From contig JAFTXV010000003.1 of the NCBI GenBank assembly GCA_017461505.1, forward strand, positions 53,013 to 117,012: 64,000 nucleotides of DNA, read 5' to 3'. The first letter of the stretch is position 1. The number at the start of each line of letters is the position of its first letter. The stretch comes from Paludibacteraceae bacterium. GTDB taxonomy: Bacteria > Bacteroidota > Bacteroidia > Bacteroidales > Paludibacteraceae. This document shows positions 33,463-41,398 of the stretch, piece after piece. The notes beneath the pieces are model-generated. The model was not told where the DNA came from. It searched no databases and was given only the letters and a program-made list of their open reading frames with translations. The position numbers and the translations under genes were made by a program.

Positions 33463-36209
33463 TATTTCAGTTGTGCAATAGCCTCTTTGAGTGTAGCGAT
33501 ACGCATCTCCGCATCCGCTTTCTTCTTGCGCTCCAACTCTACCACCTCTGGTTTAGCGTTTTGCACAAAGCGCTCGTTGTTGAGCTTGCCCATCACACCA
33601 CGAAGGAAACCCTCTTGGTGAGCCAACTCTGCTTCAAGTTTCTTCAATTCTTCATCCACATTGATGAATTTCTCCAATGGCACGCTATACTCGGTGGTAC
33701 CGATGATGAAAGACGCGCTACCGGCGCTCTTCTCGGTGCCTACTGCCAACTCCACATTCGCCAATTTCACTACCACTGCTGGCAATACCTCTGGGCAAAC
33801 GAGTGTCAACAACTCCTTCGGAGAGATATTCTTTTGTGCACGGATATTGCGGATAGCAGAGATAATGTCGAAGCATTGTGCAGCAGCTTGCATTATCGCC
33901 TCATCGCCTTTCGCCTGCGGGGTCCCCGAAAAATCTGCTGATTTTTGGGGTGCACTTTCGCCTATTTTCTCCATCGGAGAAACCATCAAACTTTCGCCTT
34001 CTTTGCGCTCCTCGATAGCTTGCCACAATTCTTCGGTGATGAATGGCATGAATGGATGGAGCAGTTTGAGCATCGTATCCATAAATTGGATCGTCTTCTC
34101 ATAGGTTGGCTTGTCGATAGGTTGACCGTATGCAGGTTTGATGATCTCCAAGTACCAACCCGAGAAATCGTCGCAGAAGAGTTTGTAGATAGCCATCAAT
34201 GCTTCGCTGAGGCGGTATTTGCTGAAGAGGTCAGCCACCTCTGCTTGTGCTTTGGCGAGTACTGCCTCAAACCACTTTACGCCCCATTGATTGGTCTCTG
34301 GCATAGCTATGTCGGCAACTTCCCAACCCTTAATCAATCGGAAGCAGTTCCAGATCTTGTTGCAGAAGTTTCTTCCTTGCTCGCAGAGGCTATCGTCGAA
34401 CAAGATATCATTGCCCGCAGGAGCGCAAAGCATCATACCCATACGTACGCCGTCAGCGCCAAAGCGCTCAATGAGATCCAATGGATCAGGACTATTACCG
34501 AGTGACTTAGACATCTTGCGACCGAGTTTGTCGCGCACTATACCTGTGAAATACACATGCTTAAATGGCATCTTGCCGATATACTCATAACCCGCCATGA
34601 TCATACGTGCCACCCAGAAGAAGATAATATCTGGACCAGTCACTAAGTCAGCGGTTGGATAGTAATAGTTAATCTCCTCATTACCAGGGTTCTCGATACC
34701 ATCAAACAAGCTGATTGGCCAGAGCCAAGATGAGAACCATGTATCGAGTGCGCCTTCGTCTTGTACCAACGCATCTACGCTCAAGCCTGATTTCTCAGCA
34801 GCCGCCTCAATGCTTGGTGCCACGATGATCTTATCCTCTGGATAGTTCTCTGCGCCTGTCTCCTCGAGCAATGCTTTTTCGTAGTACGCTGGGATACGGT
34901 GTCCCCACCAGAGTTGGCGTGAGATACACCAGTCTTTGATGTTCTCGAGCCAGTTGCGGTAGGTGTTTTTGTATTTCGTTGGATAGAATACAATGTCGTC
35001 GTTCATCACTGGTGGCAACGCGATATCAGCAAAGTGCTGCATGCGAATAAACCATTGCAAACTCAAGCGTGGTTCAATAGGTACATTGGTACGCTCAGAA
35101 TAACCCACTTTGTTGGTGTAGTCTTCCACTTTCTCCACCAATCCCTCAGTTTGGAGATCCACTACGATTTGCTTGCGGCAGTCGAAGCGGTCCATGCCTT
35201 GGTATGCAGCCACGTTTGGATAAATGTCTGCCTCCAATCCTTCTACATTCACGTGCGCATCTGCGGTAAATATATCATAGGTGGTGAGGTCATATTTTTG
35301 TCCCAATGCGTAGTCGTTCACGTCGTGTGCAGGAGTAACCTTCAAGCAACCTGTACCGAACTCAATCTCCACATAGCGGTCCTCGATGACAGGAATCACG
35401 CGACCCACCTTAGGCACAATCACATGTTTACCCTTCAACCATTGGTTCTTAGGGTCTTTAGGGTTGATACACATTGCCACGTCACCCATAATAGTCTCAG
35501 GACGAGTAGTAGCAACTACGGCATAATAACCTTTCTCATCTTTGTGAATCACATTGCCTTCCTCGCCTTTCGCCTCTTCGCCTTTCGCCTCATCGCCTTC
35601 AAGGACGTAGTACTTCATATAGTACAACTTGCTATGCTCCTCTTGGTAGATCACCTCCTCATCGCTCAATGCTGTTTGGCGCTCTGGGTCCCAGTTTACC
35701 ATACGCAGTCCGCGATAAATCAGTCCCTTGTTGTATAGGTCGCAGAACACATCTATCACCGCTTTGGAGCGTGTCTCATCCATCGTAAACGCAGTACGGT
35801 CCCAGTCGCATGAGCAACCGAGTTTGCGCAATTGCTTCAGGATGATACCTCCGTGCTCCTCGGTCCAAGCCCAAGCATGTTTGAGAAACTCCTCACGGGT
35901 GAGGTCGCTCTTGTTGATACCTTGTTCTTTGAGGCGTTTGATCACTTTGGCTTCGGTAGCAATACTCGCGTGGTCAGTACCAGGTGCCCAACACGCGTTC
36001 TTGCCTTCGAGACGTGCACGACGCACAAGAATATCTTGGATAGTGTTATTGAGTACGTGTCCCATATGCAGTACACCTGTCACGTTTGGTGGAGGAATAA
36101 CTACGGTGTATGCCTCACGTCCGTCAGGAGTGCTGTGGAATAATTTCTTGTCTTGCCAGTATTGATACCACTTGGCTTCAATGTCTTTAGGATTGTATTT
36201 TGCGTCCAT
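33462..36209 (-). CDS. valS: Valyl-tRNA synthetase
   Basis: Charges tRNA-Val; essential. 915 residues with HIGH-type motif in [15 protein letters not shown], an editing domain, KMSKSLGN near residue 580, an anticodon-binding domain and the C-terminal coiled coil ([20 protein letters not shown]). Two segments look inserted from an interspersed repeat. One is [14 protein letters not shown] in the editing-domain region (35561-35600). The other is [19 protein letters not shown] in the late anticodon-binding region (33895-33963). Neither disrupts known catalytic motifs. Confidence 0.96.
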   Translation of the reverse strand: MDAKYNPKDIEAKWYQYWQDKKLFHSTPDGREAYTVVIPPPNVTGVLHMGHVLNNTIQDILVRRARLEGKNACWAPGTDHASIATEAKVIKRLKEQGINKSDLTREEFLKHAWAWTEEHGGIILKQLRKLGCSCDWDRTAFTMDETRSKAVIDVFCDLYNKGLIYRGLRMVNWDPERQTALSDEEVIYQEEHSKLYYMKYYVLEGDEAKGEEAKGEEGNVIHKDEKGYYAVVATTRPETIMGDVAMCINPKDPKNQWLKGKHVIVPKVGRVIPVIEDRYVEIEFGTGCLKVTPAHDVNDYALGQKYDLTTYDIFTADAHVNVEGLEADIYPNVAAYQGMDRFDCRKQIVVDLQTEGLVEKVEDYTNKVGYSERTNVPIEPRLSLQWFIRMQHFADIALPPVMNDDIVFYPTKYKNTYRNWLENIKDWCISRQLWWGHRIPAYYEKALLEETGAENYPEDKIIVAPSIEAAAEKSGLSVDALVQDEGALDTWFSSWLWPISLFDGIENPGNEEINYYYPTADLVTGPDIIFFWVARMIMAGYEYIGKMPFKHVYFTGIVRDKLGRKMSKSLGNSPDPLDLIERFGADGVRMGMMLCAPAGNDILFDDSLCEQGRNFCNKIWNCFRLIKGWEVADIAMPETNQWGVKWFEAVLAKAQAEVADLFSKYRLSEALMAIYKLFCDDFSGWYLEIIKPAYGQPIDKPTYEKTIQFMDTMLKLLHPFMPFITEELWQAIEERKEGESLMVSPMEKIGESAPQKSADFSGTPQAKGDEAIMQAAAQCFDIISAIRNIRAQKNISPKELLTLVCPEVLPAVVVKLANVELAVGTEKSAGSASFIIGTTEYSVPLEKFINVDEELKKLEAELAHQEGFLRGVMGKLNNERFVQNAKPEVVELERKKKADAEMRIATLKEAIAQLK
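33895..33963. repeat. Interspersed repeat inside valS (hairpin plus GGCGA units)
   Basis: On the coding strand a CCCC/GGGG hairpin with AAAAATC and GATTTTT arms is followed by GGCGAAAGGCGATGAGGCGA. Read in frame as a Ser/Pro/Lys/Glu-rich stretch. Confidence 0.65.
35561..35600. repeat. GGCGAAGAGGCGAAA tandem units inside valS
   Basis: Near-tandem 15-base units on the coding strand, each coding for five residues (GEEAK type). Same GGCGA core as the intergenic copies. Confidence 0.7.
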
Positions 36210-36370
36210 ATATTTTGTATTTTATTTCCTATTTCCTTTACCGTTCGTGGAGTTTTTATCTCACTCCGTTGAACAATCGGCTTCGCTGTACGATGCGAAC
36301 TAAAGTTGTTGATTTTGGTTGTTGGCGTTATTGATAATATTTGTTTTGTAACCAAAAGCCAAAAATCGCA

Positions 36371-36401
36371 CAAAGTTACTACAAAAAATGCAAATACGCA
36401 A
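36371..36401 (-). promoter_or_regulatory. valS promoter
   Basis: On the minus strand TTG (36399-36401) is 20 bases before TAACTTTG (36371-36378). The predicted leader of about 155 nt can form small hairpins (GGAGT with ACTCC, TTCGC with GCGAA). No T-box features (specifier loop or T-box bulge sequence) were recognised. Confidence 0.7.
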
Positions 36402-36518
36402 GTTTAACGAGTATTTTTTTGAAAAAGAAGGAAATATCTATCGAATCCCCCTACTTTTTTCAGTTCCATTTCCTCTTTACCTCTTCATCTCCTCTTTTAT
36501 GTAACAATCTCTTACCTA

Positions 36519-36595
36519 TTACGTATCATTTACGGTAGATATACGTAGGATATACGTAAGATATACGTAAGATATACGTAGGATAAACGTAATAT
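36519..36595. repeat. Tandem array of 11-bp ATACGTAGGAT units
   Basis: Seven units. The central four are ATACGTA(G/A)GAT and the outer three are degenerate. The reverse complement matches the units at 17948-18013. The array lies about 120 bases upstream of the valS promoter. The rest of 36402-36730 holds A/T-rich sequence with a CGCGCGCG run near 36668 and no supported gene. Confidence 0.9.
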
Positions 36596-36730
36596 TTAGC
36601 CACCTTTACCGAAAGATAACAATGACATAACGAAAAGATTTTTCTGTGATTATTATATTATTGTTTCGCGCGCGTGCGTACTTTGAACATTGAAGATAAG
36701 ACCTTGCAAGCGAGTGAAAAGTCACAGTAC

Positions 36731-36757
36731 ACAAAAAAAGCAACCCGTAGGTTGCTT
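36731..36757 (-). terminator. Terminator after tRNA-Asp
   Basis: On the minus strand an 8-bp stem AAGCAACC/GGTTGCTT with a 4-base loop is followed by seven T, 6 bases after the tRNA. Confidence 0.9.
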
Positions 36758-36763
36758 CTTTTG

Positions 36764-36837
36764 CGGTGCGGACGAGACTCGAACTCGCGACCCCATGCGT
36801 GACAGGCATGTATTCTAACCAACTGAACTACCGCACC
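36764..36837 (-). tRNA. tRNA-Asp (anticodon GTC)
   Basis: 74-nt cloverleaf on the minus strand. The acceptor GGTGCGG pairs with CCGCACC, the D arm has AGTTCAGTTGGTTAGA, the anticodon loop is CTGTCAC, and the T arm has GTTCGAGTC. The discriminator is G, as expected for tRNA-Asp. CCA is not encoded. It has its own promoter and terminator. Confidence 0.97.
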
Positions 36838-36877
36838 AATTTGTATTTCAAAATCACTTCCTTTTCGAAAGCGGGTG

Positions 36878-36909
36878 CAAAGGTACTGCTTTTTTTTGAT
36901 ATGACCAAA
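36878..36909 (-). promoter_or_regulatory. tRNA-Asp promoter
   Basis: TTTG (36906-36909), 20-base spacer, TACCTTTG (36878-36885) on the minus strand. Confidence 0.9.
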
Positions 36910-37007
36910 TTTTTGACAAAAAAAAGTAGAATTTCATGCATTTTTGTTAAATTGACTTGGCAAAAACGAGAAAAACATGTTATAAAACATATTTTTTGTG
37001 CAAAATA

Positions 37008-37039
37008 TTTGGTCATATCAAAAAAAAGCAGTACCTTTG
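37008..37039 (+). promoter_or_regulatory. Promoter of the candidate small RNA
   Basis: TTTG (37008-37011), 20-base spacer, TACCTTTG (37032-37039). Sequence is identical to the tRNA-Asp promoter. Confidence 0.88.
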
Positions 37040-37045
37040 CACCGT

Positions 37046-37116
37046 GTTTTTCATGGTATTAGATTTAAGGTTAAGTAAAGATTGGGTTGTCGGGATGACA
37101 ATCCTTCTTTTTTTTT
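37046..37116 (+). ncRNA. Candidate small RNA of about 70 nt
   Basis: A strong promoter is followed within about 40 bases by an intrinsic terminator (stem 37084-37091 with 37097-37104, one G-U pair, then TTCTTTTTTTTT). No annotated gene is downstream on this strand, so the transcript would be free-standing. The body contains TATTAGATTTAAGGTTAAG. An ATG at 37053 opens a 34-codon frame with a hydrophobic stretch (MTILLFFYIRFFF), but it runs past the terminator, so a coding role is less likely. The sequence gives me an impression of a recurrent Bacteroidales RNA that I cannot verify. Confidence 0.6.
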
Positions 37117-37157
37117 ATATCCGTTTTTTCTTCTCGCGCGATCGCGCGTGCGCGTAA

Positions 37158-38348
37158 TCATATTATTCTTAATGTGCTTCCAGGGAAGTAGTGAGCAAGG
37201 ATTTGTTCGTAGGTGTAACCTTTGTCTGCCATGACGGCGGCACCGATTTGGCAAAGTCCTACACCGTGTCCCCAGCCTGCACCTGTGAGGATAAAGTCTC
37301 CATTCTCGTTGCGATCTATTACAAAGGCGCTACTATACAAGTGGCTCTTGCTTAGCCATTTGCGAATCTCTAACTCCTTACCAATCACCATCGTGCGCTT
37401 GCTGCCGACAATTTGCATCTCGTACAAACGAGCAGATGGACCACGTTTGATAGGTACGAGGTCGAGAATCTCGCCAAAGTCAATACCCGAACGCTCACGG
37501 ATGATCTCGCTAAGTTCCTCTTTGGTGTATTGTACGGTCCAACGGTAGAAATCCTTGGTCTCCTGGTCGTAGTTGTTCAATACTTGGCTGAGGATGCGCT
37601 CGTCGGTAGTATTGCAATAAGCAGAAGGCGAGGTGCGGATAAACGCTTGTGCATTGGCCTCGATGGTCAAGTCGGGTAGGAGAGTGCCTATCTCATCGCG
37701 GACTGCCTCAAGGTATGGATAATGTTCGTTTGCCCAAGCGTTCTCGAAGAGTTCGGTAGCACCGCCGCAGGACTTATAGAAGCGTGCATCGCACACTTTT
37801 CCGTCATACATCAGCACTTGTCCGCGTGTCGCATCAATGGCTTTTTGGACGTTGGCTGCTGCCTCGGGGTGCTCATCACGGCGGGTGATACCCTCGTAGC
37901 GTTGACAGTGGTCGTCGGCGCATACATCAAAGCCCTCATGTGCGTCACGTTCGTACCAAACGACATGGCGATCAGGGTCGCTGAGGTCGGGTTTGTCGGT
38001 GCAGGTGGATGGACTGATGATAGGACGGAGTACCCAACTGCGGGAGATGACAGCATGTGCTTTCAGCAGTTCGAGCGAGGAGGTGGCTGACATCTCAGAG
38101 GTGATAACCGAACTGAGGTAGTCTTCTACATCGAGTCGGTTGATGGCAGTCTGTGTGCCATCTGCGTTATCGCGTATTTCGAGTGTACCTTCAAACTCTT
38201 GGTCTTCAAGGCGATCCCAGTGGAATCCAATACCAATACGGACATTCTTGAGTAGGAAGGTCGGACGCTCTGGTGTAGAGTGAGGACCTGGAATGACTGC
38301 TTCAATCTTTGGGGCGGTCATTACGCCCACTGCAATGTCGTGTTTCAT
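37158..38348 (-). CDS. SpoIID/LytB-domain protein without signal peptide
   Basis: SpoIID domains cleave glycan strands from which the stem peptides have been removed (lytic transglycosylase activity in Clostridia and Bacillus). Family signatures are VEDYLSSVITSEMSATSSLELLKAHAVISRSW (in part), CDARFYKSCGGATELFENAW and GAGWGHGVGLCQIGAAVMAD. The start at 38348 (MKHDIAVGV) gives 396 residues. No signal peptide or membrane segment is seen from this or any upstream start, so the protein seems cytoplasmic. It is in a gene group for amino-sugar and muropeptide metabolism, suggesting action on imported material. Confidence 0.85.
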   Translation of the reverse strand: MKHDIAVGVMTAPKIEAVIPGPHSTPERPTFLLKNVRIGIGFHWDRLEDQEFEGTLEIRDNADGTQTAINRLDVEDYLSSVITSEMSATSSLELLKAHAVISRSWVLRPIISPSTCTDKPDLSDPDRHVVWYERDAHEGFDVCADDHCQRYEGITRRDEHPEAAANVQKAIDATRGQVLMYDGKVCDARFYKSCGGATELFENAWANEHYPYLEAVRDEIGTLLPDLTIEANAQAFIRTSPSAYCNTTDERILSQVLNNYDQETKDFYRWTVQYTKEELSEIIRERSGIDFGEILDLVPIKRGPSARLYEMQIVGSKRTMVIGKELEIRKWLSKSHLYSSAFVIDRNENGDFILTGAGWGHGVGLCQIGAAVMADKGYTYEQILAHYFPGSTLRII

Positions 38349-38371
38349 GAGTGTATAGTTTTTGTTGTTAA

Positions 38372-38737
38372 TTATCGTTCTACTGCGCCCTTCCACGAGT
38401 TGAAACCTGTGTTAAGTTCTACGACTTGGTAGCCGTGTTGGGCGAGTTGCATGGCGGCATTTTTGCTTCTTCTGCCTGAACGACAGTAGAGAGCAATGGT
38501 TTTATCTTTAGGAAGCAGTTGCTCTGCTTTTTGGATAAAGTCGGCTTGTGTGACATCTATAAGCAGCGCGCCAGGGATATGCCCTTGCGCATATTCGTTG
38601 GCTGTTCTGACATCCAGGCGCACAACGGTGGTATCCTCAATGACTTGCGCAAAAGTATTCGCATCCACCGATCGGAAGTCAGCTGCTTTGCAACCTAAAA
38701 AACTCATTAGGCAAAGTAGGAAAGGGAAGTGTTTCAT
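38372..38737 (-). CDS. Rhodanese-like lipoprotein
   Basis: 121 residues: signal peptide with lipobox (LMSFLGC) and one rhodanese domain with LDVRTANEYAQGHIPGA and the active-site loop CRSGRR. Sulfur-transfer or redox role at the periplasmic membrane face; substrate unknown. It lies between the SpoIID gene (23 bases) and the DUF4922 gene (11 bases), so it is in the same operon. Confidence 0.88.
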   Translation of the reverse strand: MKHFPFLLCLMSFLGCKAADFRSVDANTFAQVIEDTTVVRLDVRTANEYAQGHIPGALLIDVTQADFIQKAEQLLPKDKTIALYCRSGRRSKNAAMQLAQHGYQVVELNTGFNSWKGAVER

Positions 38738-38748
38738 TAAAGGTGTGT

Positions 38749-39741
38749 TTAATTATTAGATTCAGTTAATTGAGATATTTGTTCTGTTGGTTTTGTTCCA
38801 ACTCTGCAAAGATACTGCATTTCAGCTACTTCGCGGATGATGTCGCGGAGTTTCTCTGGGGTAAGTCGGTCGAAACTCTCACGGTTGGCTACAATGCCGA
38901 TACCTGCCATCTCTACCGTGGCAGGAGAGAACAATATGCGCTCTTCCTCGGGAGCGAAGAAACACATGGGGCGGGATTCTTTTCTGAAGAATACGATTGT
39001 GTTGAATTTAGGCGATGAGGCGATAAGGCTATTAGGCGATGAGGCGGGCTCATACCACGAAACAATATTCCAGCGGGGTTCGTATTCTTCGGCATGAGAG
39101 GCACCGATAGTCAGCGAGCCTGTTTGGCTGGCTTCTTCAGGGATAGTACCCATAGCAAGCACGCGCTTGACAGCTGCCAAATGGGATTGTAAATCAGATT
39201 CTTGCACCAAGATAGCATTGGCGTAGTTGGTGGAGAAATGGTCTTCTATTGGGAGACTGTGGCGAGGCACAGCTTGGAAATGCATATGGTCGGGGGCACT
39301 GGCTCCGCACATAGGACCATTGTAGAAAATGGTCATCTCGGGCAACTCCTTCGCCAAGTGCAACATGGCTTCGAGGTGAGGCAGCAGTTCTTGGCGTTCG
39401 TGTACGGAGGAAGAAACGGTGAAATGCGGAGAGAAAATTGGGAAAGGGTTTACGCGTATATAATAGGTGTGCTCTGTAGGGGATTCCCAGTTGTGGGTGA
39501 GTTGGTTTTCCTCTACGCCATCGGGGCAGAGGAAGCATGCGCGCTGTTGCAGAGCTTCAGGGCTGACGTCCGCCATCACGCTGCGGACACGAGCAGGGTT
39601 GAAAAACAATTTGGCAGGGAAACCGTCGATAGTCATGTCTTTGACTTCGACCCTAGATAAGGCTTGGTAATTAACAAATGCTCTCCCGTGAGCATTGAGC
39701 TCGCGGGAGAACATGTCTGTTATTTGTTGATAAAGTGTCAA
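38749..39741 (-). CDS. DUF4922 protein (HIT/GalT-like fold)
   Basis: 330 residues. The central GPMCGASAPDHMHFQAVPR contains an HxHxQ-type motif as in HIT and galactose-1-P uridylyltransferase-like enzymes, and an N-terminal CFLC segment may bind metal. I recognise the DUF4922 pattern. It probably transfers or hydrolyses a nucleotidyl group on a sugar phosphate; the substrate is unknown. An interspersed repeat is read through in the variable loop SSPNSLIASSPKF (39010-39047). Co-directional with GT2 and NagB/PIG-L genes. Confidence 0.75.
   Translation of the reverse strand: MTLYQQITDMFSRELNAHGRAFVNYQALSRVEVKDMTIDGFPAKLFFNPARVRSVMADVSPEALQQRACFLCPDGVEENQLTHNWESPTEHTYYIRVNPFPIFSPHFTVSSSVHERQELLPHLEAMLHLAKELPEMTIFYNGPMCGASAPDHMHFQAVPRHSLPIEDHFSTNYANAILVQESDLQSHLAAVKRVLAMGTIPEEASQTGSLTIGASHAEEYEPRWNIVSWYEPASSPNSLIASSPKFNTIVFFRKESRPMCFFAPEEERILFSPATVEMAGIGIVANRESFDRLTPEKLRDIIREVAEMQYLCRVGTKPTEQISQLTESNN
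39010..39047. repeat. GGCGATGAGGCGATAAGGC repeat inside the DUF4922 gene
   Basis: AGGCGATGAGG occurs twice around GCTATT. The 15-mer AAGGCTATTAGGCGA recurs on the minus strand at the intergenic copy ending near 41400. Read antisense to the valS copies, giving Ser/Pro/Ala-rich residues. Confidence 0.7.
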
Positions 39742-39769
39742 AACAGTTTAAAGTTTATAGTTTAAAGTT

Positions 39770-39836
39770 TATAGGCACGGAGTATGCGGCTCTGCCGCCC
39801 TCGCCTTTAACCTCTAACCTTTAATCTTTAACCTAA
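39770..39836. repeat. Intergenic repeat with GCGGC hairpin and CCTTTAA units
   Basis: Hairpin GCGGC-TCT-GCCGC (39786-39798), followed by CTCGCCTTTAACCT and degenerate CCTTTAA units up to the glycosyltransferase stop. Confidence 0.65.
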
Positions 39837-39839
39837 TGA

Positions 39840-41264
39840 TTACTTTCCCTCGTTCATTTGGATACGTGCCTTCAACTCCCATGTACGGATACGATCTTTG
39901 TACAAGTGGTTGTTGTTCATGGTCACGATATCGCAGTTAGCATCAGAGTTGTCATCCCAACGACGGCAGTTATACACTACGTCATAGATACGACCGATTT
40001 GATACTCACGGCTTACGCGCAAACCAACTGCATAATCCTCACCATACTTGGTAGTTGGGAAGTTGATAGTGCGAAGCATTGGGGTGTAGAAACCACGTGG
40101 TGCGCCGAGACCGTGGATACGGAGAGCGTTGTTGCGACCGTTGTCTGGTGTCCACTCTTTATGGTCAATAATTCCTGGAGGAATCATATTGCCGTCAAAG
40201 TCGGTGAGTTGGTATGTACCTACTACCATTGCGCAGTTTTGCTCGTGGAAAGCATCAATGAACTTTTGTACGGTGTTCTCGTCGAAGTAAGTGTCGTCAG
40301 AGTCCAATTGGATCGCGAAGCGACCGCATTTCTCGTGGTGGAGAGCTACGTTCCAGTTGCCACCGATAGCGTGCCATGTCTTATCTTGAGCGATATAAAC
40401 GAGATTGTCGTGACCCTCAGCAACGATGCTCTTGATTACATCTACGGTGCCGTCTTCTGAGTTGTCATCTACAACAATAACATTGTATTTATAAGGAGCG
40501 TTTACTTTTTGATTGAGCGCGCTCTTAATAGCAGTACCAATGGTACGAACGCGGTTCTTGCAAGGGATAATTACAGATGCCTCATACTCGAAGCCACCAC
40601 CTTGGAGGTCAATGTCTTTGAAGCCAGGAGCGAGGTAACCGTTGATGTCTTTGAGGTGTTGGGTAGCCGCTTGCTCCATCTCGATTTGTACGCCACGGTT
40701 CTTAGGATCCACATAGTCGAAGTTCTTCTCGCCAGTGGTACGGTTGTCGAGCTCTACATCATAATAGAGGTACTCGTTGATGTGCTCCAAGGCTCCCTTT
40801 TGGCTCACTTTGAGGCGGAGATCATAGAGACCTGCATATTGATAATCCACATCCATGCGAGCTACAGCCTCTTTGATAGCGCTAGTGCGATAGAAAAGAA
40901 CAGAACCGAACTCGAAGTCGTCACGGATAGAACCCAATTGGTAGTCGATAACAGGAGCGTTGGTACGAACGTCACCTACTTGGTTGAAGTGGTCAGCGTA
41001 AACCATAGCAGCCTTGGTGTCCTCGATAAGAGCCTCCATTCGCTCGAGCGCGAAGAGAACGAATGAGAGGGTGGTGTACTTGGTGTAGATCAAGGTATAC
41101 TCGGTGTTAGCCTTCTCAGCGATCTCGCGAACAGTAGCTGTTGAGCGGATGTCACCGTGCAAGAAATGAATGTCTGCTACGAGCTCTTGAGCCTTCAAGT
41201 TAGCCACGGTAGCTTGTACTTGTTCCTCACTTTGGAAAGGAATAAAACATGTGATATTTTTCAT
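39840..41264 (-). CDS. Family 2 glycosyltransferase
   Basis: 474 residues, no signal peptide. The GT-A domain starts near residue 230 (ASVIIPCKNRVRTIGTAI, VIVVDDNSEDGTVDV) with the metal motif LDSDDTYFDE. The C-terminal part includes FPTTKYGEDYAVGLRVSREY. The N-terminal 220 residues also look like a diverged GT2-type fold (MKNITCFIPFQSEEQVQATV), so this may be a tandem arrangement with only the second domain active. Its acceptor is unknown. The company of NagB/PIG-L and SpoIID suggests an amino-sugar polymer. Confidence 0.82.
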   Translation of the reverse strand: MKNITCFIPFQSEEQVQATVANLKAQELVADIHFLHGDIRSTATVREIAEKANTEYTLIYTKYTTLSFVLFALERMEALIEDTKAAMVYADHFNQVGDVRTNAPVIDYQLGSIRDDFEFGSVLFYRTSAIKEAVARMDVDYQYAGLYDLRLKVSQKGALEHINEYLYYDVELDNRTTGEKNFDYVDPKNRGVQIEMEQAATQHLKDINGYLAPGFKDIDLQGGGFEYEASVIIPCKNRVRTIGTAIKSALNQKVNAPYKYNVIVVDDNSEDGTVDVIKSIVAEGHDNLVYIAQDKTWHAIGGNWNVALHHEKCGRFAIQLDSDDTYFDENTVQKFIDAFHEQNCAMVVGTYQLTDFDGNMIPPGIIDHKEWTPDNGRNNALRIHGLGAPRGFYTPMLRTINFPTTKYGEDYAVGLRVSREYQIGRIYDVVYNCRRWDDNSDANCDIVTMNNNHLYKDRIRTWELKARIQMNEGK

Positions 41265-41342
41265 AAATTTTAATAAATAAAATGATTATTTTTCTTTGTT
41301 TAGTGTAGGGCGTAGAGTGTAAGGTGTTTAGCCAGGAATTAT

Positions 41343-41398
41343 GCGGCATAGCCGCTATCCCCTCGCCTTTAACCTTTAACCTTTCGCCTAATAGCCTT
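41343..41398. repeat. Intergenic repeat with GCGGC hairpin between GT2 and NagB genes
   Basis: Hairpin GCGGC-ATA-GCCGC (41343-41355), then CCCTCGCC and CCTTTAACCTTTAACCTTT, ending in TCGCCTAATAGCCTT. Same module order as at 39770-39836. Confidence 0.7.

Larger units (their letters stand above)
36874..37043. repeat. 37-bp perfect inverted repeat carrying two divergent identical promoters
   Basis: Arms 36874-36910 and 37007-37043 are exact reverse complements, separated by 96 bases. Each arm contains the whole promoter, from the -33 box through an 8-base A tract and GCAGTACCTTTGCACC. The left arm fires toward tRNA-Asp and the right arm toward the candidate small RNA. Confidence 0.95.

Noticed and set aside
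36210-36365. T-box riboswitch in the valS leader
   Set aside because: I found small hairpins but no T-box consensus or terminator/antiterminator pair, and T-boxes are not expected in this phylum.
36874-37043. Phase-variable invertible promoter
   Set aside because: The promoters are inside the repeat arms, so inversion of the centre would not change promoter direction; no invertase gene is in the window.
37135-37148. CGCGCGATCGCGCG palindrome as a terminator for the small RNA or the SpoIID gene
   Set aside because: No T run follows on either strand, and a better terminator for the small RNA ends at 37116. Left as an unexplained GC-rich palindrome.
36764-37157. Integration site at tRNA-Asp
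   Set aside because: No integrase, no direct repeat of the tRNA 3' end and no phage-like genes nearby. The inverted repeat is made of promoters.
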